Below are positions 38,942-49,730 of a DNA stretch of 64,000 nucleotides, piece by piece; the first letter of the stretch is position 1, and every line of letters begins with the position of its first letter. Source of the stretch: Plantago elongata (Eukaryota; Streptophyta; Magnoliopsida; Lamiales; Plantaginaceae). The stretch covers positions 37,227 to 101,226 of the forward strand of contig JAYMSP010000051.1 of NCBI GenBank assembly GCA_036897095.1. Direction: 5' to 3'. The position numbers were made by a program, and so were the translations under genes. Below the pieces are notes generated by a model. That model saw only the letters and a program-made list of their open reading frames with translations, did no database searches and was not told where the DNA came from.

Positions 38942-41900
38942 TATTGGTGAGGGCCTTCTTCTTGAATGGTGTGGCACATCCCACATGCCACATGTCCAAT
39001 GGAATTGTAACTAAATCACTATTGAATATAATTGACGGTATGTTTGCACTAGTATGGACACGTGAAAATGAGTATGACACGACATAAATATGTAGAGATA
39101 AGTATCATACGAAATATATAAACTATAAATACTTGGGTAAGAATGATAATATACGAACATAACATGGCGTTGCAGGATAACGAGGAATTGTTTAGCTAAG
39201 TTATCTTGTAAGAAAATTAGTCTCCCCAAATTTAGATTTAACAAGTAATGAAAATTCCACATGAAACTATATGTTTGTTTTGCTATGCATGGGAGATGGT
39301 TGTGTTGTACTACTAGTCAAACACTTAGGACAGTGTAGTACCCAACCAAAGTCTCTGATTTAGTTTTCCTTCTTTTAAAGGCAGAATCAAGAAAATAAAG
39401 GAAAGATTAACAATATTGATGATATGCGCGTCCCAACCACCCTCAAATAAGAGATACTACAACTCGCGTATAAGAACCCTACCACATTGTATATAATCAC
39501 AACATATGTATTAACAACAAAAAAACATAACATTATGTCATCATCAATCTTCAATCACAAATATATGAATCTCCCATTAATATACAAGAATCAAAATGAA
39601 GCTGAAAGACCAATATTTATGCTTGTTTACATCACTGTGTGTCCATGTTTAGTCCATACATAATCTTTGATGTTGATAAGCTTCCTTTTTAAGATTGATG
39701 GTCAAATTAATCAGTCACAAGTCACTCTGTCTTTATCGACAAATATACATGGCCTAATGTCTTTTAAATGTACTAGCAAAACTTAATTTGGTCTCATTCC
39801 TAACAACATGCATGAAAAACTTTATTAATTTAATGTAGCGACAATCTCATTTGATTAAAGGCGTCTCCAGTTAAACTAGCTACACATATTAATCAGTGTC
39901 ACTTTTAAGTTAGCCAGAACATTGCAAAACTTCAAATCGGAGTATCTTAATTGAACAGTCTTATTTACGATAAACGCACAAACTCACTCATAATTGGTTT
40001 CGTTTCAAAGTTGAGTCATCACCAGGGATTAGCATTTGAACCATTCACCTACTTTTTGGAGCTGATAAAGTTGGGGAGATTTGTACGTGGCAGCAAAATC
40101 AGAAGTTTTTGTGGCCACCCAAAAGTGAAATTCAATTTAAGAGGTTGAAAAATTAGATGTAAATACACACAATTGGCCTATAGTGTTAAAGAGGTTGAGA
40201 CCCACCTCAGTAACTAGCCGCTAAATGTAACATCTGTTCCTCCCTCGATCGATCTAGACCAAAACCATATCCTGGGACCTTGGACAAAAGAACAAGGTAG
40301 CTCAGAAATAACTCAATCAGGATCTTAGTTCATAATTTTATAATTACGATTTAGTCTATACTACGATATCTTGTATTGGTTCATATATAATTATTTATGT
40401 GATGAACAATATAGCATTTTAAACATTTGATATATGTATGTTACATTATATCAAAACACCGTGAGACACCAATTGTAACATGTTGTAATTAGCATTGTCA
40501 TTGCATTATGATCTTCATGGGCGGAGTCGAATTAATCACATTTTAATTATGAGTAAGGGGAAAGTCAGAATTTATTGTAATGTTTTCCGTTCACTTTATA
40601 ACACTGCGAACAAGCTTCCTCGAGTCTTGATTGTGCATGACACTTTATATACGAAAATGATAAACGCAGGACAACTTTTACAAAACGAAGAACGCATTTT
40701 TATATATTATAAATAACACCACAACTATTGAAATTAATAAAATAATCATATAATTATAAATAATTATAATTTTACTAAAAAAATCTAAACATGTTTATTT
40801 AAACCAATCATATTTACCAAAAAAAATCGAAGAAAATTTAAAAGAACGCGAAGAACAAAGAACACGAACGAAGACTCCGCCGCCCCGTGGTCGGAGCTGT
40901 GCAGCTCTGATTAGAGCTATGCAAAGCTCCAATCAAAGTTGTAAGATCAAACCAGGTCTGATCAGGACACGATCACGGTCAGTTTCTTGTTTTTTTTAAA
41001 AATTTTTTAATTAAAAAAATATTGATGTAAAGTTAATTAATTTAATTATACCAAGTAATTAAACAAATATGAATTATAACAATATAAACATCTCAAATTC
41101 ATCATTATTTGTAAAGTATGACTAATAATTTTATAAAATTGATTTTCGTTACGTTATGATATCGTAATGTATATGCGTTCATATATTTTTGAATATGAGA
41201 TAATTTAATAAATTTTATAAAAATTAAAACTAATTTTATATTTATATAATTTATTGAATCTTTTATAATATATAAAAATGTATATTACGTTTAGTAAAAC
41301 GGTACTACATTTAACAATCTCCACGTACATTAGACTTGAAACAAATTGTAGACACTTCATATAGGGGTTTTTAGGAGAAAAATAGAGCTTACGGATCGAA
41401 GTAGGTGAAAACATTGTCCCACTCAATTTATTTAACCATGTGAGTTACTCATGCCGTGTTATATCCTCATTCTTGTCTTGTCAAATTTTGCTGGATTCAA
41501 AGCATATTTTTTTATGCCCGTAAAAACTGTTCGATAGCTCATAAATCGACTAATAATTATCAGGGGCAAAGCTAGCCTTCAAAATTAAATAGGTGTTCTC
41601 TTTTATAAATAAAATTCTTCTAATTATACATTGGTCTAATTTGAAAAAAAAGTATAAAAAATACATATGAACTTTTTCTTTTTGAATAAATGGGTGGTGT
41701 TGTAGCCCCACTTGGACCAAGCATAATTTCGCCACTGGTAGTTGTGATTTGTGAATATCATCTTAGTTGTCAAATATCACTCTAGATTGATTGTTTACAT
41801 GACAATTCATTTTATTGACATTTATTTAAATAAATTTATTATATTTAAGCCTGTATTTCTATCAAATATAATAAAATCAATTGACAATGTAACTGCTTAT

Positions 41901-43300
41901 AGATCATTTCAAAGTCCAAACACATATATACTTTGATTTTATTTCTTATTGCTTGGTTTAAAGATGTGCAAAATCCTTTCATCTGAGGTTACAAAATAAA
42001 CTTTGCCAATTTGGTATTGGAAAAAACAAGAAATAATGCAATTGCCCAGTTTTTATTTATTAGTTGTTCCATTTCCTGCTTGTTCATTCTGGCAAATATT
42101 AAACAACCGAAAAAGTTAGGTGTAACATATGATCACTTAATTTATTGTATATTCACAATTCACCAGATCAAGTGAAACATGCCAATTATCACACGGGGAC
42201 AAGCACATAAAACTGCAATTACGTTGTCGATCGCAAAAATAAGAAATGTATTTTGATACATTTCGTTTTTTCTTGTTTTATTTTGACTACTTTTGACATT
42301 TTAGTTGATTAAAATTGATATAGTTATATGATCTGGCTAAGTGAAAACGTTTTTGTTTTTTCCTTTTCTTGAAAATGGCTTAGGCCCTATTTGTCATACC
42401 GATGGAGTGGTCATTTCCCCACTCAAATCGAACATTTCTTGTATATAAAAATTTTAATTTCAATTAAAAAATATCACTCAAATTCTATACCAACTAGTCG
42501 CTTAATAAAAATGTTGGGAATGTGGGCATAAAAAGTTTTGCACTTTATAAATTGGTCCCTAGAAGGCTGCAAGCAACACTTAATCCTGCTACTTGACCCC
42601 AAAAAACTACTGAAACTTTACATTTAATTCCTTTCAACATTTGAATAAAGACAAGAATTGATTTTCGAAATAACGGTCTTTAAAGACTATACGTATTAAT
42701 ATTAAAGATAATAGAATTATATCAATCTTATTATTAAAATGTCGGCGATATCAATATTAATATTATATTTACAAAACTTGCATTTTTTAAAATATAGACG
42801 TCTTTAATAGTGTGATACAAATAATTGATAGTATAGATCGTCTCTAAAAATATCTAGAGATACAACTTTTGTATAAAGTATTTAGAGACAGATATATATT
42901 ATCATAAAAATCATCTAATGTAAATTGTCAATATTAATGTTTTCCATAGATACAAAAATGCAAGTTGTTAACAATATGAGTGATTCATAAATAAATAACA
43001 TCGATAATTTAATTGACAACATAGATTGTCTAAACCCATTATAATATTGAGAAACTCTCCTGAAACTGCAAAAAGTGCTGAGAGTTTTACACAAAAAGAT
43101 TCAGCCGTATAATTAATATACAATAATATAAAATTTGTAAATACATAAAGATCCACAATTAACACACAATGCTGCACAATTAACATATAATATTGCACGA
43201 CACTTACAAAAATTGAATTATTTGAGATATGATTTGAATAGAAAAAGTTAAATTTTCATATAAAAAATACAATTTAAATTGAATTTTACGACTCAAATTG
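38942..43300. other. Long AT-rich intergenic region
   Basis: No gene recognised over ~4.3 kb. It includes a small inverted-repeat element (41561-41737) and a GC-richer patch at ~40850-40980 with repeated gagct(c/g)t motifs. A region at ~42660-42960 contains several cgtctttaa/cgtctctaa/agagaca motifs resembling CACTA-type subterminal repeats, without an identifiable end. The frames at 39951, 40495, 41205 and 42968 lack family features. Confidence 0.5.
41561..41737. mobile_element. Small inverted-repeat element, CAGTGGCG-type ends
   Basis: The left end CAGGGGCAAAGCTAGCC and the right end, read on the other strand as CAGTGGCGAAATTATGC, form imperfect inverted repeats of a type common in plants (CAGTGGCGGAGC...). 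The right arm holds gtagccccacttgg. About 177 bases; no coding; no clear target duplication. Confidence 0.45.
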
Positions 43301-43613
43301 TAGCAATTTCACAAGTATTTATATATATACAATGGCACCTTTTCCCACGCGCCAAACACAGCCCGAATTTTGCTGAACTGGAAATCCTGGAAAAAGTCAA
43401 AATGTGCATCTTCTCCATTAAGCGGTCCAAAATCAATTTAGAGAAAAGCGATGTCGTTTTCACTCGTTGTGGCTCAGTCTCAGTTCACACACCGAGTGAT
43501 TCCGATCTCTAAAATACCTTTCAGATCCTGCGCCAATTGTACATCAGCTCAACTCAGGAATCTTTCCTATTCTGGTGATCAAGAACCATTTAACTTGTAA
43601 CTTGTAAGTACTC

Positions 43614-44378
43614 TTCTTAATCTTGCATATAATTTGTTACTGGTTAGATCTTGTATTTCTTACCATTAAGTTGAAACTTGAAATAGTAAATAATTTATTA
43701 CTGAAGAATGTTTGTAGAATCAATTTCACTAGTTTCCTGTATATTACTCCATCTGTATGAAATTCAAATTTTGGTCTCTTATTTGTTGATTTGAGCTTTA
43801 GATATATACTAAAACTATGTTGAGGAAAAAGTAGATGATAAGCTAGCTGATCGGATATATGGAAATACGAGCTAATAGGTAATGTAATTTATGGAGGTGT
43901 TTGGTAAATTAGCCGGTAAGCTAGCTTATTTGGTATGTGTGGAATGTAAAACAGATCAGTTAGTTTGTTTCATTTACTTGATCAGCTACCATGCGTGCAC
44001 ATTAGAGCTTATTGTGATCAAATTGTCAGATAAGATTATGCTCGTGTGAAACATTACCATAGTTTAAGTTGCATCGTCAAATTCATGAATGATCCGATAA
44101 GAAAACCTGCACCATTAGTAAGGGGAATCAGTTTTTATAGCACTGAGAAAGGGTGCATATTTGATATTGTTAATATGGCTTAGCTCAATTAGATAAGCTG
44201 AGGTAGACATTAGATTACCGTTGGTGGGTGCTATTCCTTTTTTTGCACTAGACTACTAGTTGGTAGATTTGTGCAAAAAGTGAAATGACGCAATAGTTGA
44301 TTATGTTTGATCATTTAATGCTGAGATTCAAAAAACATATATGCGAATTTGACTTCAGTTTTATTACGTGTGCTACAG
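43614..44378 (+). other. Probable intron in the TPK1 5' leader
   Basis: A strong donor (CTT|GTAAGT) at 43614 follows a GC-richer leader-like stretch (43330-43613), and an acceptor (gtgctacag) ends at 44378, 24 bases before the TPK1 ATG. The presence of a leader intron is inferred from these signals. Confidence 0.5.
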
Positions 44379-44401
44379 GATATACTTGTATTTTTTTTGG
44401 A

Positions 44402-45656
44402 ATGGCTAGGGAAGGTGACAATTCGTTAATGGCTAAATTGTTGAGTCCAAAACCCCAAATTAACCAAAATATTGATCCGAAGAGGAAAAAACTTCGACGA
44501 TGTAAAAGTGCCCCTCAGTCCGAATTTGTTCCTGGTGAGATATACGGCCTAAACGAGATGGAGTCGGTTCCAAGAGCTGAATCCTTTTTTGACCAAATAC
44601 ATCCCAGTTTCCGAAAGGTAGCCTTCTTCTTGACTCTCTACCTGGCTATAGGTACAATTAGCTTTTACCTTGTCGGTGATCAGATCAAGGGAGTAAAAGT
44701 AGATGGTGTTCTTGATTCTGTCTACTTTTGCATTGTCACGATGACCACTGTTGGGTATGGAGACCTAGTGCCTAGCAGTTCATTTGCGAAACTTCTTGCA
44801 TGTGGTTTTGTTTTCTCCGGGATGGCTCTAATTGCACTAACGATAAGCAAAGGAGCTGACTACTTAGTTGAAAAGCAGGAGCTGTTGCTTATCAAAGCCT
44901 TGCATATGCGTGAAAAAACTGGACAGCTCGAGTTTCTTAAGGAGATGGAGAACAACAAAGTTCGGTACAAGTGTTTCATAATGATGGCTCTGCTACTACT
45001 GTTGATGACAACCGGCACAGTATTTTTGGTTACTGTTGAGAAGCTGGATTTAGTGGATGCTTTTTATTGTGTTTGTTCTACCATTACAACCTTGGGGTAT
45101 GGAGATAAGAGCTTCTCGACTAAGGCTGGCCGTGTGTTTGCTATATTCTGGATATTGACTAGTACTATATGTTTAGCTCAGTTATTGTGTTATATCGCGG
45201 AGCTTAATTCAGAGCACAAGCAAAAAGCACTAGTGAATTGGGTTCTTACGAGGAAAATGACGAATGTGGATTTAGAATCAGCTGATCTCGATGACAATGG
45301 AAGTGTCGAGTAAGTCAATACTGTATATTATCATGTTTATGAATTATGATATATTGGCCAGAATAATGTCACATGGTTCTGGCAATTGCTTTTACATTGG
45401 ACGTTGTTATCAGTATTTGATACTCCATGTCTATGAATTGCATGATGTATTTCCAAGGCGAAAACTTTAGCCATTGATTATGTTGTTTATATTGGTTTGC
45501 AACAGGGCTGCTGAATTCATTATCTTTAAGCTGAAAGAGATGGGGAAAATCACTCCAGAAGATGTTTCAATTCTGCTGGAAGAGTTTCAAAACCTTGATG
45601 TTGATCAATCTGGGACTTTATCCCCCTCCGACTTAACACTGGCTCAATCTGCTTAA
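44402..45656 (+). CDS. TPK1: Two-pore potassium channel, TPK1 (KCO1) type
   Basis: Two exons, 44402-45309 and 45506-45656, give 352 residues. The N-terminus carries a 14-3-3 motif, RRCKSAP (32-38), with Ser36 as the likely phosphosite. Two pore modules each have the K+ filter GYGD (TTVGYGDLVP, 118-121; TTLGYGDKSF, 232-235), flanked by four membrane helices (~72-92, 130-150, 190-210, 244-266). Two C-terminal EF-hands follow (DLDDNGSVEAAE, 295-306; DVDQSGTLSPSD, 334-345); the intron splits the first. Known TPK1 is a tonoplast, voltage-independent, Ca2+- and 14-3-3-activated K+ channel. The ATG at 44402 is chosen because the upstream in-frame extension (from 44297) crosses a splice acceptor and does not resemble the family. 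Confidence 0.93.
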
Positions 45657-46595
45657 AGATGCAGCTCTCCGACTGTGTACACTACCTGTGAGTGAATTGT
45701 TAATATAGTATGGAACTTCGACTCAATTCTGTGCTATTATTTTGCTGTATTCCTTACACTGGTCATGTACAGAGAAATGTAGATTCACAAGCTGATGAAC
45801 TGCATCATACTTTTAACTCAGTGCTAGCATTATCTGAGTTTATTGGTTAACAGATGCACTACATTGTATTGGAATGGTGTTGATACTTGATAGTTATTAT
45901 GCCATAGCATGTAGCAAAGTACTCCTACAAGTTTTAAGACGCATCCCTGAGGCAGTTTTGAGTATAGATAGATTAGCACAGAAGAGATAAATTTTGTTCT
46001 TTTCAGTGCCAATCTGCTTTCGGTTTTGGCTACATAAAGCTGAATATGGATTCAGATCCTTAAATTCTCGTCCAATCACACTGCCTGCTAGAGCTTATGT
46101 TATTTGAAATTTTCATCACCTGCAGCATCACAAGAACTGGTGATTTCAACTAGTTCAGTTCTTCTCTTGGCTAGACTAGCATGACTTTATAGGTCGCACC
46201 TCTTCAGAATCTTGTTTTCAACCGGAGAGTTGTTCTTCGGGTTTATTAGATGCTAAGGACGTAACCGTCCTCGGCGTATAAAAATAGTTTCCAGAGTGCA
46301 GTTTCAAATTTCCTGTTATGCCCACTGAGAACTGAGAAGTGACATTGTTGAAAAAGAGACATTGCAAATACTCAAAATTTGAGATGGGACTTATATTTAG
46401 CCCCTACTGATCTTGCTACCACTAATATTCCACATTCACAGAAGTCTGCAGCAACTACTTGGAATATCTAAACCGCCCTGAAAATTAACAAAACATATCG
46501 CGATACTCCAAGAAAATATGCAGACTAATACATGATTTATCTACATAGTCACCACCCAAACTACTACTTAACATACTAGCTAGCTAATTAAGCTT
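45657..46595. other. Convergent 3' spacer between TPK1 and the DREB gene
   Basis: The two genes are transcribed toward each other, so most of this spacer is expected to be 3' untranslated sequence. No frame with family features and no repeat was seen. Confidence 0.5.
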
Positions 46596-47559
46596 CTAAT
46601 ATGCCCATGGAGCTTGTTGAGACTCAGTCCAAGTAACCGAAGAACTCTCCACAGGAAACTCCGGCCAGCTACTTGCGGCCTCATTCAGCAGTGTTGGCGC
46701 AGGTGTATCCTTAAACATGCAGTTCGCTTCAACCAATATCGAATTCTCGTTCCCGATGCCATCCTCGTAATAATCGGGTACCACAGCATACTCATTCCTA
46801 ACAATCCGGTCACCCAGCATTACTCCACTCAGGGATACTTGTGCTCCAAAAGGCGGAACATCGTTGTCAGGGAGAACGATATCAATGCCTCTGTCTGGCA
46901 AGTTGAGCTTGGCGGAGGGGCCAAAGAGCCGTCGTGCTGCATCATCATAGGCTTGGGCGGCCTCAAACGAGGTGTTGAACGTCCCGAGCCACATCCGGGC
47001 ACCCCGGTTGGGCTCGCGGATTTCCGCCACCCATTTGCCCCATGTGCGCTGCCGTACACCCCTGTTTATATAGGATTTCAGCTTAGTAAACACCTACTAC
47101 CTATTTTCCCAACACTTATACCAACGATACTTAAACGAATTGGTAGTAAAAGTGTACTAAAACACACTTCTAACACCTCACATTCAAAAAAACAAGAAAC
47201 ATCTACCTATAGGTGCACAAGGCGTTATCTGGCCCGCCTTTACCACGCATACACCCTTTCCTGGACCGGCCAATCACCGGCTTCTTCATCGACTCTTTAA
47301 TCACCGGCCAGTTCGAAATTGGCGCGCTCACCTGTGAATTGACATCCCTGCCCTCACTGCCCATTCTTTTCCTTCCGATCTTTTTCTTACTGAACTGTTT
47401 AATTAGCTTCATTTTTTTCCGCAACGTGAGGAACTGTTCGGAATTTAAAGTGAGCAAAGTTTTGGCAAGGATGGCCAGATGGCAGCCTAAGTGTAATGTG
47501 GAAGGACACGTGTGGAGTGTTGAACTAGTTTGATTGTGTTTGTCTGTATCAGCCGCCAT
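46596..47559 (-). CDS. DREB-type AP2/ERF transcription factor (DREB2-like)
   Basis: Two exons, 47559-47207 and 47061-46596, give up to 272 residues. A basic nuclear-localisation stretch (KKKIGRKR, 58-65) and the DREB2 signature [12 protein letters not shown] precede the AP2 domain (~117-173), which has [20 protein letters not shown] and [16 protein letters not shown]. The family binds DRE/CRT elements and controls drought, heat and salt responses; the WVAEIREP strand is of DREB type. The acidic, Ser-rich C-terminus ending with two Trp-containing motifs is a likely activation domain. The 145-base intron lies inside the AP2 domain, between Tyr-Arg and Gly-Val. An internal start at Met50 is possible. 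A long antisense frame covers the gene but is a shadow. Confidence 0.88.
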
Positions 47560-47738
47560 ATCATCCAGTACACATTGAGTTTCTTGGGATTTTGTTTGCC
47601 ATTATGTGAGATATTTTCATTCATACGTGTAAGTTTACCTTCTTTTCTAAGTTTGCTTAATTGGTGAGTGCCGATCGACACCATTACAAGTGATGATGAG
47701 TCGTCCCAGATCAGAAATGTCGTAGAATATGATATTTA

Positions 47739-47831
47739 GGGACCGTCTCCATATAAAATTATATAAAGAGATAGAAATATTAGAAAACAATGTTCACTAA
47801 CTGTCTCGCATTATATATTGAGAGACGGTTT
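47739..47831. repeat. Short inverted-repeat element
   Basis: GGACCGTCTC at the left and GAGACGGTTT at the right form an inverted repeat around ~75 AT-rich bases. It may be a tiny MITE or a fragment of a CACTA-type element. Confidence 0.35.
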
Positions 47832-48817
47832 GGTATTCTTTATATTAAATTCGATGATATTTTATTTTATAGTGTATTATTCGGCATCTACTTGAGGACT
47901 AGATAGATATGCGGTTGGATGATCCAATGGTAGTTGGTTTCCAAACAAGTGGCAATGTAACAGCTTACCTTAGTTAGAAAGCTGAGGGGAGGGAATTGGA
48001 TAGAATGAATGGATACGGGTGGTGATTTGTGTTAGCTTAATTTGCTGCCAATTGTCCACAATGCTGGCTTCTTGCAGTTTTCATGAGCCACCTGTTAGCC
48101 CAATGGTTGCGCCAACTCTCAACATAGTGGCTTGCTTGCGAACAAGGACAATCGACCCAATGCTAATTTAGTACTTCCAATGTTTGTCATTTGTGTAACC
48201 ATAAACCAACCAAACCCAAGGCCGTGGTTTTACTTGGGAAGTGAAGTGTCACTCGATATATAAACGGATTTTTTACTAGTCTATACTAATCCATTGCACT
48301 ATAAATGTATGTCTGTAAATGGGTGTTTTTCTGCTTCAACTAAAAATTAACTAAAGTTAATTATAAGTGAAAGTTATTAGTGTTTGATACATTGTATAGA
48401 AAACATCATAAAATTGTAAAAGCACACATTTTAGTGTTTGTAAAAGTAAACTATTTAGTTGTTTTAAATTGGAAAATACTAATTCTTGCTTAAAGCAGTT
48501 AGAAGTAGCTATTGAGATGCTTTCTATTTTTTACTGTTACTTTTTTTCCAGAGAAGTTGCAGCAGAATTCGTAATATGAACATTAAAAATTATTTTTATT
48601 ATTTTAAATCACAAAATCACTTTTTTTAAATACCTACAAACACAATAAGTATATACATACCAAAATCAACGTATTAACATTTATATTTATTTTACATTTC
48701 AATTAGATCTTCCAATTTTTGTAATATTTGGTAAGGTTTAATCTCTCAATTAAAGAATAAAGTTCCCATTAACATTGTTTAACTCCCAATATGTGACTGG
48801 TGATACTTGTATAATAT

Positions 48818-49283
48818 ACTCCCTTCGTGCTGAATGTGTAATTCTATGTAAAAAGTTAAAATAATAATAACAATAAAGAAGGTGGGAAAAATTATATTTT
48901 GCAAAGTTGTAATTTACTATCTCCGGCTCAAATTGAAAGTCTCATATTCCGTTTTGGGCTGTCCCAAATTAAAAGTCTCATTTACTTAAATATAAAATCT
49001 CTCTCATACTTTATACCTTATCTCTCATACTTTATTCAATATTCATCATGATTTATTCAATAACATTCATACTTTATTACATTATATTCTACTTTATCAC
49101 TTTTTTCTTAAAACTTGTGTCCGGTTCGCGTGACTTTCAATTTGGGACGGAGTGAATATGTGTAAAGTTGATATTGTTTATTATTTGTTGGTGATGGAGT
49201 AATTTTATTTTAATAATGTATGAAATTTTCTGAAACTGATAAAAGTAATAAATGTATGAAGTTTTTCAGAACGAAAGAAATAA
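48818..49283. mobile_element. Probable outer MITE split by another MITE
   Basis: The left side (ctcccttcgtgctgaatgtg, 48820) and, on the other strand, the right side (tttcgttctgaaaaacttca, ~49262-49281) share CTTCGTnCTGAA as inverted termini. Between them lies a second, complete Stowaway-like element (48917-49154). The outer ends are approximate. Confidence 0.4.
48917..49154. mobile_element. Stowaway-like MITE
   Basis: The left end CTATCTCCGGCTCAAATTGA continues AAGTC. The right end, on the opposite strand, is CACTCCGTCCCAAATTGAAA followed by GTC. A second internal copy of gtcccaaatta...aaagtctc follows the left end. TA flanks the left side. About 238 bases, non-coding, with several catactttat repeats inside. 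Confidence 0.65.
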
Positions 49284-49730
49284 TACATAGAAAAATAGAT
49301 ACTGTAGTGTTTAAAATTATACACCTCTTAGTTTAAAATTTGACCCACCTAATCCAATAAGTATAATTAAATTATAATTTTTTAATGTTAATATTTAGAA
49401 GTATTATTGAATTAGAATTATTTATTATATCATTCGTAAATCTCATTTATATATATAAACATGTATAATTACATGTAATAAAATATTATAAGTTAACAGT
49501 ATTTAATATTAAAGAATTAAATTAATTATAATTCTAACATTTCGTGCAACACAGATCGTTGTCGTGATGACGTGATCTATGATTGGCTTGTTTTGTCTGT
49601 AAACTACGAAAACGTGTAGGAGAACGATAACGTCTAATTTTTTCTACTACTAAGTAAATTAGTTTTAACTTTTAACGACTTTCTTATTCTTATGTCGTGA
49701 ACAAACAATTACCATCAGCAACACTCCACC

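Larger units (their letters stand above)
47832..49730. other. Intergenic region with MITEs
   Basis: Between the DREB gene and U11-48K. Contains the Stowaway-like element at 48917-49154 and a probable outer element around it. The part before 48817 and the AT-rich part 49290-49680 show no gene. Confidence 0.5.

Noticed and set aside
44297-44401. 35-residue N-terminal extension of TPK1
   Set aside because: The extension spans a probable splice acceptor at 44378 and lacks similarity to the family; ATG at 44402 gives the normal N-terminus.
46614-47300. 228-residue plus-strand frame antisense to the DREB gene
   Set aside because: It crosses both DREB exons and the intron in antisense, has no domain, and arises from the codon bias of the real gene.
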